From: Sphingomonadales bacterium
GTDB lineage: Bacteria; Pseudomonadota; Alphaproteobacteria; Sphingomonadales; Sphingomonadaceae
Direction: 5' to 3'
Length of the DNA stretch: 12,773 nucleotides
Assembly: GCA_024636595.1 (NCBI GenBank)
Contig: JAGXGT010000110.1
Location: forward strand, 1 to 12,773
The position numbers and the translations under genes are program-made. The notes under the pieces are model-generated. The model saw nothing but the letters and a program-made list of their open reading frames with translations. It ran no database searches and had not been told where the DNA came from. This document shows positions 1-5,480 of this stretch, piece by piece (the stretch's first letter is position 1; the number at the start of each line of letters is the position of its first letter).

Positions 1-564
1 CAACGCAAACGGATTGGGATCCTTCTCCGGTTCGAACTGCATGTCAAAGGCGCGCGGTTTCATCTCCGCGTCGAGATCGTGCAGCGCCAGTGTCATCTGC
101 AAACCGGACTGGCCGTCGATCGCCGCGTGGTGCATCTTGTGCAGCATCGCAAAGCTGCCTTTCGGCACGCCTTCGACATTGTCGAGCCCCTCGATCACTG
201 TATATTCCCACAGCGGCTTGTTCATATCCATCGGCCGGGCATAGATGCGCGCCGCCTGGATGCACAATTGCCGCCAGTCACCCGGCTTGGGCAGGGCAAT
301 ATGGCGGACGTGGAACTCGAGATCGAAATTGGCGTCGTCGACCCAATAGGGATGATCGAGATCGAGCGGTACCCGCACCAGTTTTTGTCGGAAGATCCGC
401 GCGCCGTCGAGACGGCCTTCGATATAGCGCAAAATATCCTTGAAACCGACCATGCCGCCCGGCGCGGTGGAAGGGTCATAAATCAGCAATTGCCCGATAT
501 GCATCGGCGTGTTCGCTGTTTCGGTATAGGCAAACATCGCATCCAATGCGCTCAGCTGTTTCAT
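1..564 (-). CDS. Wax-ester synthase / diacylglycerol O-acyltransferase (WS/DGAT), N-terminal 188 residues, cut by window edge
   Basis: The reading frame is open from an ATG at 564 to base 1, so only the N-terminal part is present (188 codons; the family is usually about 450-500 residues). It begins MKQLSALDAMFAYTETANTP, typical of WS/DGAT acyltransferases, and carries the HHxxxDG acyl-transfer motif as HHAAIDG at residues 145-151; His146 would be the catalytic base. The stretch PLDLDHPYWVDD and the following His/Arg-rich strand also fit the N-terminal condensation-like domain. The family transfers acyl-CoA to fatty alcohols or diacylglycerol, making storage lipids, at the cytoplasmic face of the membrane. 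GAGGAAATTGC precedes the ATG, a good ribosome-binding site. The gene stands alone here; the EAL gene on the same strand ends 233 bases upstream. Chain-length or alcohol specificity cannot be read. Confidence 0.9.
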   Translation of the reverse strand, partial: MKQLSALDAMFAYTETANTPMHIGQLLIYDPSTAPGGMVGFKDILRYIEGRLDGARIFRQKLVRVPLDLDHPYWVDDANFDLEFHVRHIALPKPGDWRQLCIQAARIYARPMDMNKPLWEYTVIEGLDNVEGVPKGSFAMLHKMHHAAIDGQSGLQMTLALHDLDAEMKPRAFDMQFEPEKDPNPFAL

Positions 565-797
565 CGCAATTTCCTCAAGCCTCTCCGGTAGCATGCAGCA
601 TAGGGCAAATTCGTCCGATATGCGACTCCGTTAAGTTTCGGCAATGCGACCCGGCGGCATACCGCTGGGCTTTCCGGATATGTCGGTCGCATCTGCACGA
701 ATAGAGCCAGAGCGTCCGGCATTCATTCTGCGCAGCGCCATCGAAAGCCGAGCCGGAATCGTCTCTTCGCATGGTCGGCGCGCGCCGAACCGCGCGA
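565..797. other. Intergenic region between the EAL gene and the acyltransferase gene
   Basis: No gene is supported in these 233 bases; the short frames here have no ribosome-binding site or recognisable protein. It must hold the promoter of the acyltransferase (minus strand), but I see no convincing -35/-10 pair. The only structure is an inverted repeat, ATGCGACC at 644-651 and GGTCGCAT at 685-692, enclosing a small GCGG/CCGC hairpin. It has no T-run, so it is not an obvious intrinsic terminator for the EAL gene. Confidence 0.5.
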
Positions 798-1949
798 TCA
801 GAAACCGCGCCAGTCTTTCACCAGATATTGTGGCGGCACGGCGCGGCCCCAGTAGAATCCCTGGCCATGATCGGCGCCAAGTAGCCTCGCCTGTTCAAGG
901 TGGAAGGGCGTTTCAATTCCTTCAACCACCGTCTTCGCGCCCCGCGTATGGCAAAAATCAATAATCGAACCCAACACCGTGATCGGCACACGATCATTGC
1001 AAAAGGCCCAGAAAATTTCTTTGTCCAATTTCAACTCGGCAAAAGGAATTTCGGCAATCCGGTCGAGGTTGCTATGCCCGGTGCCGTAATCGTCAATCGA
1101 CACCTTGAGGCCATAGCGCCCCAGCATCTGGCAGATTTCGGCAACGACCTTGATGTTGGCCACCCGGTTCTCCTCGGTAATCTCCATGATCACCGACCCG
1201 CGCAAATTCCGGGACTGTTGCAATCGCGCGAACAACTGATCGACAAAATTGCCTTGCGTCAGCAAGATCGCACTGCAGTTAAAGGATACCGGGACGCTTT
1301 TGCGAGACTTGCGCAGAGAGCCAGCCAGTTTCATCGTCTGATCGATCACATTCATGGTCGCCTCTATTTCGAGAGAGATTTCCGTTGCCGCCGAAAAAAT
1401 CGTCGCCGGGCTGATCGCGCGCCGGGTTTTCAGCCGCGACAAGGCTTCATATCCGACGACACTGCCATCAGTCAGAGCGTGCTTGGACTGAAATTCCACG
1501 ACAAGATTGTCGAGCAATCTGTTGCTGGCAATCAGAGCGGTTATATAGTCCGCATCGAGGTTAATCTTCTGGCTGTCTTCGGCATATTGATCGATGAGCT
1601 CAGCCAGCATATTGGGTTCGAACGGCTTCGGGATGGTGGCAACAATTTGCGAGTTTGCCGCGCGTACCGATGCGGCGCTGCCGTGACGCAACTTGGTGTC
1701 TGTTCCGGTCATCAGGACGAGGGGCAATTTGCGCTCGGCGCTGTCCAGCCGGTGCAACAGTCTGGCGTTGCTTTTGGAGAGCATTTTCTTGTCGGCGACA
1801 ATGACGTTGGGAGCAAAGGCAGTGGCTCCATTCTCATCTCCCGGAGAGTAAACACAGGCCACAGATATTTCACGCTGCTCGAGGTCGTCCTGCAAAAAGC
1901 GGGTAAACGCGCTCTCTTCGTCAATGACGAGGACCCGTTTATTTCTCAT
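798..1949 (-). CDS. Response-regulator receiver domain fused to EAL cyclic-di-GMP phosphodiesterase
   Basis: 383 residues, no membrane segment or signal peptide, so cytoplasmic. Residues 1-125 are a CheY-like receiver: acidic pair D10/E11, phospho-acceptor D53 in VIVADKK, T81, and K108 in the PKPF turn. Residues about 145-383 form an EAL domain with the catalytic set visible: E168 (YEALSR), N224, E256 (EITE), D286-D287 (DDYGTG), K307, E343 (VEGIET) and Q363. It should therefore be an active phosphodiesterase converting c-di-GMP to pGpG, switched by a histidine kinase that is not in this window. The domain order is that of RocR-type proteins. The start at 1949 lies 15 bases after the sciP stop and has only a weak ribosome-binding site, suggesting co-transcription and translational coupling with sciP. 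Its in vivo target is unknown. Confidence 0.93.
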   Translation of the reverse strand: MRNKRVLVIDEESAFTRFLQDDLEQREISVACVYSPGDENGATAFAPNVIVADKKMLSKSNARLLHRLDSAERKLPLVLMTGTDTKLRHGSAASVRAANSQIVATIPKPFEPNMLAELIDQYAEDSQKINLDADYITALIASNRLLDNLVVEFQSKHALTDGSVVGYEALSRLKTRRAISPATIFSAATEISLEIEATMNVIDQTMKLAGSLRKSRKSVPVSFNCSAILLTQGNFVDQLFARLQQSRNLRGSVIMEITEENRVANIKVVAEICQMLGRYGLKVSIDDYGTGHSNLDRIAEIPFAELKLDKEIFWAFCNDRVPITVLGSIIDFCHTRGAKTVVEGIETPFHLEQARLLGADHGQGFYWGRAVPPQYLVKDWRGF

Positions 1950-1964
1950 GACTGCGGCTTTCGG

Positions 1965-2315
1965 TTAATGAAGATCCGACACCGGATCTTGAGGTGGTTG
2001 CGAACCTGCCTGATCGAGTTTTTCCTGCTTGGCTCGATCTTCTGTACGATATTTGGAAATATAGCTGACTCGCAACCCGGGCAGCCCGGACTTATCAATG
2101 GATTCTTGCCAAGAGAGAAATTCTTCAAGCGAAAGATCATAACGGTCGCAGGCTTCCTCAAGGCTCAGCAAACCACCGTTTACCGCGGCAACCACTTCGG
2201 CTTTGCGCCTGATCACCCATCTGGTCATATTATTTTTCGGCAAGTCATTGAGGCTGATCGCCTCACCGAAAGGGCCGATAACTCTTTGCGGTTTTCTTTG
2301 CCGACCTACTTCCAT
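1965..2315 (-). CDS. sciP: SciP-like CtrA inhibitor (DUF1153), cell-cycle transcription regulator
   Basis: 116 residues from the ATG at 2315, chosen because GGGAGG lies four bases upstream; a longer frame to 2363 has no such site and adds an unlikely N-terminus. Residues 30-90 are the hallmark DUF1153 core (MTRWVIRRKAEVVAAVNGG, then the EEACDRYDLS and EEFLSWQ helices), a Trp-repressor-like helix-turn-helix. In Caulobacter SciP binds DNA and CtrA in the G1 phase and stops CtrA from activating transcription. Here the core is followed by a polar tail (residues 91-116, rich in Gln, Asp and Lys), making the protein somewhat longer than the roughly 90-residue Caulobacter protein as I recall it. The EAL phosphodiesterase follows 15 bases downstream on the same strand. 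Identity of the family is secure; regulation of CtrA in this organism is inferred. Confidence 0.92.
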   Translation of the reverse strand: MEVGRQRKPQRVIGPFGEAISLNDLPKNNMTRWVIRRKAEVVAAVNGGLLSLEEACDRYDLSLEEFLSWQESIDKSGLPGLRVSYISKYRTEDRAKQEKLDQAGSQPPQDPVSDLH

Positions 2316-2593
2316 AGAACCTCCCAGACATTGCGATTTTCCGCCCGTGCAACGCGCAAGCAAGCAACCTGAAAGGCGCTCGACGTTACAATGCCTTAGA
2401 TATGTGCAGCGGATATTAATATTTCGTGAAAATATATGGTTAATATGATAGAAATACTTGCTCTATAAATAGATGTATAATAGATTTGGGTTCTATTATT
2501 TATTTCTATAATTAAATCTCAATATTTTTTAACAATAGATTTCTCAATATTGTTATAATTTGTCGCAAAATAGGAGCGCTCAACGCGCAAAAG
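2316..2593. promoter_or_regulatory. AT-rich upstream/control region of the sciP-EAL unit
   Basis: Roughly 2395-2575 is strikingly AT-rich against the GC-rich surroundings and contains no gene. Visible structure: TTAACCAT on the minus strand (2443-2436), matching a CtrA half-site; an 8-bp inverted repeat ATAATAGA/TCTATTAT (2477-2484, 2492-2499); AACAATA/TATTGTT (2531-2537, 2548-2554); a direct repeat TCTCAATATT (2517-2526 and 2542-2551); and three copies of the core ATAGAT. No full TTAA-N7-TTAA CtrA box was found. CtrA autoregulation and silencing by a MucR/H-NS-like protein are both plausible inferences. Confidence 0.5.
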
Positions 2594-2624
2594 AAACCCC
2601 GGTGTAAGGGACACCGAGGTTTTT
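2594..2624 (-). terminator. Intrinsic terminator of the UrcA-family gene
   Basis: Hairpin with arms CGGTGT/ACACCG, one C-A mismatch, then AACC/GGTT, around the five-base loop AAGGG. In the minus direction it is followed by TTTCTTTT and lies about 65 bases after the urcA-family stop. T residues also follow on the plus strand, so it could work both ways, but no plus-strand gene reads into it. Confidence 0.8.
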
Positions 2625-2688
2625 CTAAAGTTTGGCTTAGCCGACGTGCGGCCGCTTGTTGGGGGTCTGCGGCTCTTGAAATCTTGCT

Positions 2689-3042
2689 TCAGTGGCTGAC
2701 CACCATTGCGGTCTCGACCGGCTTGCCGGATTTTACCGCAGCCATGAGCGTCACACTGGCGCGCTGGGCCGAGGCCTGTGCCTCGTTCATGCAGACGCCG
2801 TGATCCCGGACCTCGACCAGGTTTTTCGAGTCATAGCTTCCACAAACCGTACGAACGGCGCCTCTCAGGCGGCCCTGCAAGGTCGATTGACCGTCTTCGC
2901 TGGCCAGATCAAGGTCGGCATAATCGACGGTTACTGTGCGTACGGTCCGGCTCTGGGCTTGCGCACTTGCAGAAAATCCGGTCGCGGTTACGGCAATCGC
3001 CGCTGCTGCACAAAGGGCCTTGGTAAAGATAGTATTCGACAT
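2689..3042 (-). CDS. UrcA family protein, small exported
   Basis: 117 residues from the ATG at 3042, chosen because GAGGAG sits seven bases upstream and the protein then opens with a signal peptide (MSNTIFTKALCAAAAIAVTA..., cleavage probably after the ASAQA region near residue 28). The mature part has the UrcA-family signature: VTVDYADLDLASEDGQ, LQGRLRGAVRTVCG, and two cysteines (in VCGSYD and GVCMNEA) likely to form a disulfide, followed by an Ala-rich helix. Proteins of this family are small, periplasmic and frequent in Sphingomonadales and Caulobacterales; their molecular role is not known. The gene is monocistronic, with a terminator downstream and a 325-base non-coding stretch upstream. 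A longer frame to 3255 lacks a ribosome-binding site and is rejected as the start. Confidence 0.88.
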   Translation of the reverse strand: MSNTIFTKALCAAAAIAVTATGFSASAQAQSRTVRTVTVDYADLDLASEDGQSTLQGRLRGAVRTVCGSYDSKNLVEVRDHGVCMNEAQASAQRASVTLMAAVKSGKPVETAMVVSH

Positions 3043-3367
3043 TTTTTCACTCCTCAAAATCGTTCGGGGCGGTGCCGGATAATTGGGGGCCGGCGCTGCC
3101 CACCTGGGGGCGAGAACGGGAGCAGGATATCCGTCGTGCCGGGGAATGGCTGTCTGGAGAGACGTAGGGTCATGCTCCCGCCTCGCATTCCTAGGTAGCG
3201 GAGCAATGCGGTTGGGGCAGCCGACGTTCGATAAACCGCCATTTTGATCGGCCAACGCCGACCCGCTTCGACGAACGACAATCGTCCGTCGACAAATCTA
3301 TCTTCATGTAACTTTTGTTACGAATCAAATGGTTACAGATGACACCGAATCATGCCGTACTAGGACA
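3043..3367. promoter_or_regulatory. Long upstream region of the UrcA-family gene; no gene seen
   Basis: 325 bases between the thiSG stop and the urcA-family start, both on the minus strand. No convincing gene. Three structures are visible: a long imperfect inverted repeat (3110-3124 with 3173-3186) enclosing a small GTCT/AGAC hairpin; an imperfect stem at 3270-3290; and, near the thiSG end, TGTAAC (3307-3312), GTTAC (3317-3321) and GTTACA (3332-3337), which look like a regulator-binding cluster. GAATC (GANTC) methylation sites occur at 3322 and 3346. I found no strong -35/-10 pair. Confidence 0.45.
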
Positions 3368-4363
3368 CTAAATCAGCCCGGAGAGGGGACTCGACGGGTC
3401 CGCGTACATCCGGCGGCCCATCCGGCCAGACAAATAGGCCTCCCGTCCTGCCTCGACCGCCAGCTTCATCGCCCGCGCCATCCGCACCGGCTCTTTCGCC
3501 TCGGCAATAGCGGTATTCATCAGCACGCCGTCACAGCCCAGCTCCATCGCCACCGCCGCATCGCTCGCCGTTCCGACGCCGGCGTCGACCAGCACCGGCA
3601 CGCTGGCACCTTCAACGATCAACCGGACCGTCACCCGGTTCTGGATACCAAGCCCGGACCCGATCGGCGCGCCGAGCGGCATGATCGCCACCGCGCCTGC
3701 ATCTTCCAGCTGCTTCGCTCCGATCGGATCATCGACGCAATAGACCATCGGCTTGAAGCCTTCTTTGGCCAGCACCTCGGTCGCCTCGAGCGTTTCACGC
3801 ATATTCGGATAGAGCGTCTTCGCCTCGCCGAGCACTTCAAGCTTGACCAGATCCCAGCCGCCGGCCTCACGCGCCAGCCGCAGCGTACGGATCGCATCCT
3901 CGGCATTGAAGCAACCGGCGGTGTTCGGCAGATAGGTGATTTTCTTCGGGTCGATAAAGTCCATCAACACCGGCTGGTTACGGTCGGTAACGTTGACCCG
4001 GCGAACGGCCACGGTGACGATCTCCGCGCCGGATGCCTCGACCGCTGCCGCGTTTTCGGCAAAGTCCTTATATTTGCCGGTACCGACGATCAGCCGCGAC
4101 TGGAATGTGCGTCCCGCCACCGTCCAGCTGTCGTCGCCGGAACCGCCGCCGACGAAATGCACGATTTCCAGTTCATCGCCCTGCTCGACCACGACATCTT
4201 CCAGGGTCGACCGCGTAACAATCTCGCGATTGCGCTCGACCGCCACCTTGGCCGGATCGAGATCGAGCGACCGCACCAGATCGGCGATCGAACCACCCGC
4301 TTGAAACCGGTGGTCATCGCCATTCAACCGGATCTGAATTTCAGCCATTTCGGTAACTTTCAT
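3368..4363 (-). CDS. thiG: Fused sulfur carrier ThiS / thiazole synthase ThiG
   Basis: 331 residues from the ATG at 4363 (a second in-frame ATG at 4348 would remove five residues; neither has a strong ribosome-binding site). Residues about 7-74 are ThiS (ubiquitin-like), ending VHFVGGGSG, so the Gly-Gly that carries the thiocarboxylate in stand-alone ThiS is internal (72-74). Residues about 78-331 are ThiG, a TIM barrel with the imine-forming lysine at K174 (DLVKLEVLGE), the TAGCFNAEDA segment, and phosphate-binding glycines in APIGSG and DAGVGTASDAA. ThiG joins deoxyxylulose phosphate, dehydroglycine and the ThiS sulfur into the thiazole of thiamine. The frame is continuous across the junction, so this is a true fusion; such bifunctional proteins are known. 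No TPP riboswitch is visible upstream. It is divergent from aroQ with 84 bases between starts. Confidence 0.93.
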   Translation of the reverse strand: MKVTEMAEIQIRLNGDDHRFQAGGSIADLVRSLDLDPAKVAVERNREIVTRSTLEDVVVEQGDELEIVHFVGGGSGDDSWTVAGRTFQSRLIVGTGKYKDFAENAAAVEASGAEIVTVAVRRVNVTDRNQPVLMDFIDPKKITYLPNTAGCFNAEDAIRTLRLAREAGGWDLVKLEVLGEAKTLYPNMRETLEATEVLAKEGFKPMVYCVDDPIGAKQLEDAGAVAIMPLGAPIGSGLGIQNRVTVRLIVEGASVPVLVDAGVGTASDAAVAMELGCDGVLMNTAIAEAKEPVRMARAMKLAVEAGREAYLSGRMGRRMYADPSSPLSGLI

Positions 4364-4447
4364 GTCTTTGATCTCGCTTTTCAAAAACGAGCCATATAAA
4401 GAGGGCGCTCCAGTCGCAACCAAAAGCCTTGGGGAGGAACCAATATC
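4364..4447. promoter_or_regulatory. Divergent promoter region thiSG / aroQ with 19-bp palindrome
   Basis: 84 bases hold the promoters of both directions. A near-perfect 19-bp palindrome at 4373-4391 (eight of nine arm pairs; CTCG, one mismatch, TTTT, centre C, AAAA, mismatch, CGAG) lies just before a -10-like TATAAA at 4395-4400 facing aroQ. No good -35 partner was found for it. GGGAGG at 4432-4437 is the aroQ ribosome-binding site, ten bases before its TTG start. Confidence 0.4.
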
Positions 4448-4885
4448 TTGGCGGCCAAGACCATCTTTGTATTGAACGGACCGAATCTCAACCTGCTCGG
4501 CATGCGCGAACCCGAAATCTATGGTTCGGAAACGCTCGACGAGATCGCTGGGCAGATTGAAGACCATGCCCGGACGCTCGGCTTCGAGGTCGATATAAGA
4601 CAGAGCAACCATGAAGGCCATCTGATCGACTGGCTGCACGAAGCAGCGGCAGAAGGCGCACAAGCCGTCATTCTCAACGCCGGCGCGCTGACGCATACCT
4701 CGCTTGCGCTATTCGACGCGATCAAGGCAATCGATACTCCGGTCATCGAAGTGCATCTCTCGAATCCCGCTGCGCGCGAGGAATATCGCCACAAGAGTTT
4801 CATTGCACCGGTTGCAAAAGGAACGATTTGCGGCTTTGGTGCTTTTGGCTATCAACTGGCGCTGGACGCTGCCAGCAAATTTTAA
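4448..4885 (+). CDS. aroQ: Type II 3-dehydroquinate dehydratase, TTG start
   Basis: 145 residues, the usual length for the type II enzyme, which dehydrates 3-dehydroquinate to 3-dehydroshikimate in the cytoplasmic shikimate pathway. Motifs: VLNGPNLNLLG (residues 8-18), lid residues R20 and Y25 (catalytic Tyr), QSNHEG (52-57), the N77 region LNAGALTHTS, and EVHLSNP with E101 and H103. The start must be TTG at 4448: an in-frame TAA lies at 4397, no ATG or GTG intervenes, the next ATG (residue 19) would delete the conserved NGPNLNLLG, and GGGAGG precedes the TTG by ten bases. It is the first gene of an aroQ-accB-accC run, with 20 bases to accB, a linkage familiar from other proteobacteria. Confidence 0.95.
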   Translation: MAAKTIFVLNGPNLNLLGMREPEIYGSETLDEIAGQIEDHARTLGFEVDIRQSNHEGHLIDWLHEAAAEGAQAVILNAGALTHTSLALFDAIKAIDTPVIEVHLSNPAAREEYRHKSFIAPVAKGTICGFGAFGYQLALDAASKF

Positions 4886-4905
4886 CGTCAGCATAAGGAC
4901 AGAAT

Positions 4906-5373
4906 ATGCCTGCGAAAAAAGAAACGGATGAAGGCATGAATGTAGATATCAAACTGGTGCGCGATCTGGCGGCCATCCTTGAGAAAGCCGGCCTGACCGA
5001 AATCGAAGTCGAGGACGGCGACCGCAAAATCAAGGTCGCACGCGGCGGCGGAACCTTTGTGTCCGCCCCTGCCGCTTATGCGCCGCCTGCTCCGGCAGCA
5101 CCCGCTCCGGAAGCGCCAGCCGCGCCGGTTGATGATCATGCGGGTGCGCAGAAATCACCAATGGTCGGCACTGCCTATCTCGCCGCCGAACCCGGTGCCG
5201 ATAATTTCATCAGCGTTGGGGACAAGGTTGCCGTTGGCGATACGCTTTTGATTGTCGAAGCGATGAAGGTGATGAACCCGATTACCTCCGAAACCGCTGG
5301 CACGGTCAAGGCGATCCTGGTCGAAAACGGGCAACCGATAGAATATGACCAGCCTCTGGTCGTGATCGCATAG
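4906..5373 (+). CDS. accB: Biotin carboxyl carrier protein of acetyl-CoA carboxylase
   Basis: 155 residues. An N-terminal segment (11-45) is followed by an Ala/Pro-rich flexible linker (about 52-77) and a C-terminal biotinyl domain (about 83-155) with the biotin-acceptor lysine K121 in EAMKVMN and the protruding-thumb segment around AAEPGADNFISVGD. It carries biotin between the AccC carboxylase and the AccAD carboxyltransferase for malonyl-CoA synthesis. The start at 4906 has AAGGA six bases upstream; the ATG at 4936 gives the more usual N-terminus MNVDIKLV but has a poorer site. It follows aroQ by 20 bases. The 107-base gap to accC holds a palindromic repeat pair. Confidence 0.96.
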   Translation: MPAKKETDEGMNVDIKLVRDLAAILEKAGLTEIEVEDGDRKIKVARGGGTFVSAPAAYAPPAPAAPAPEAPAAPVDDHAGAQKSPMVGTAYLAAEPGADNFISVGDKVAVGDTLLIVEAMKVMNPITSETAGTVKAILVENGQPIEYDQPLVVIA

Positions 5374-5390
5374 ATGATGGTTCAATCACT

Positions 5391-5463
5391 CCGTTCGTCT
5401 CGAGCGAAGTCGAGAGACCGCGCTCCTAACCAGATATGTCTCGACTGCGCTCGACACGAACGG
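5391..5463. repeat. Inverted pair of REP-like palindromic repeats between accB and accC
   Basis: Two arms of 27 bases, 5391-5417 and 5437-5463, are inverted copies matching at 24 of 27 positions, separated by 19 bases. Each arm can fold on itself as a small hairpin (for the left arm TCTCGA / TCGAGA around GCGAAG). The sequence class, with a CCGTTCGT start and TCGAG cores, resembles a dispersed intergenic repeat that I remember from sphingomonad genomes. It lies inside an operon, so it may affect message stability or the accB:accC ratio. Confidence 0.75.
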
Positions 5464-5480
5464 GACAAGGGCATCGCGAA

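Noticed and set aside
900..2372. 490-codon open frame on the plus strand opposite the EAL and sciP genes
   Set aside because: Antisense shadow of two motif-supported genes; no ribosome-binding site or domain.
3043..3255. Longer UrcA-family start at 3255
   Set aside because: It would place a Pro/Arg-rich segment before the signal peptide and lacks a ribosome-binding site, while 3042 has GAGGAG at seven bases.
4364..4460. TPP riboswitch upstream of thiSG
   Set aside because: Only 84 bases separate the divergent starts and no THI-box CTGAGA-type core is visible on the minus strand.
5391..5463. CRISPR-like repeats
   Set aside because: The intergenic repeats here and at 6844-6977 are single inverted pairs of different sequence, without regular spacers or cas genes.
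5436..5480. Longer accC start at 5436
   Set aside because: The extra 15 residues are encoded by the palindromic repeat and are not part of the conserved AccC N-terminus, which starts at 5481.
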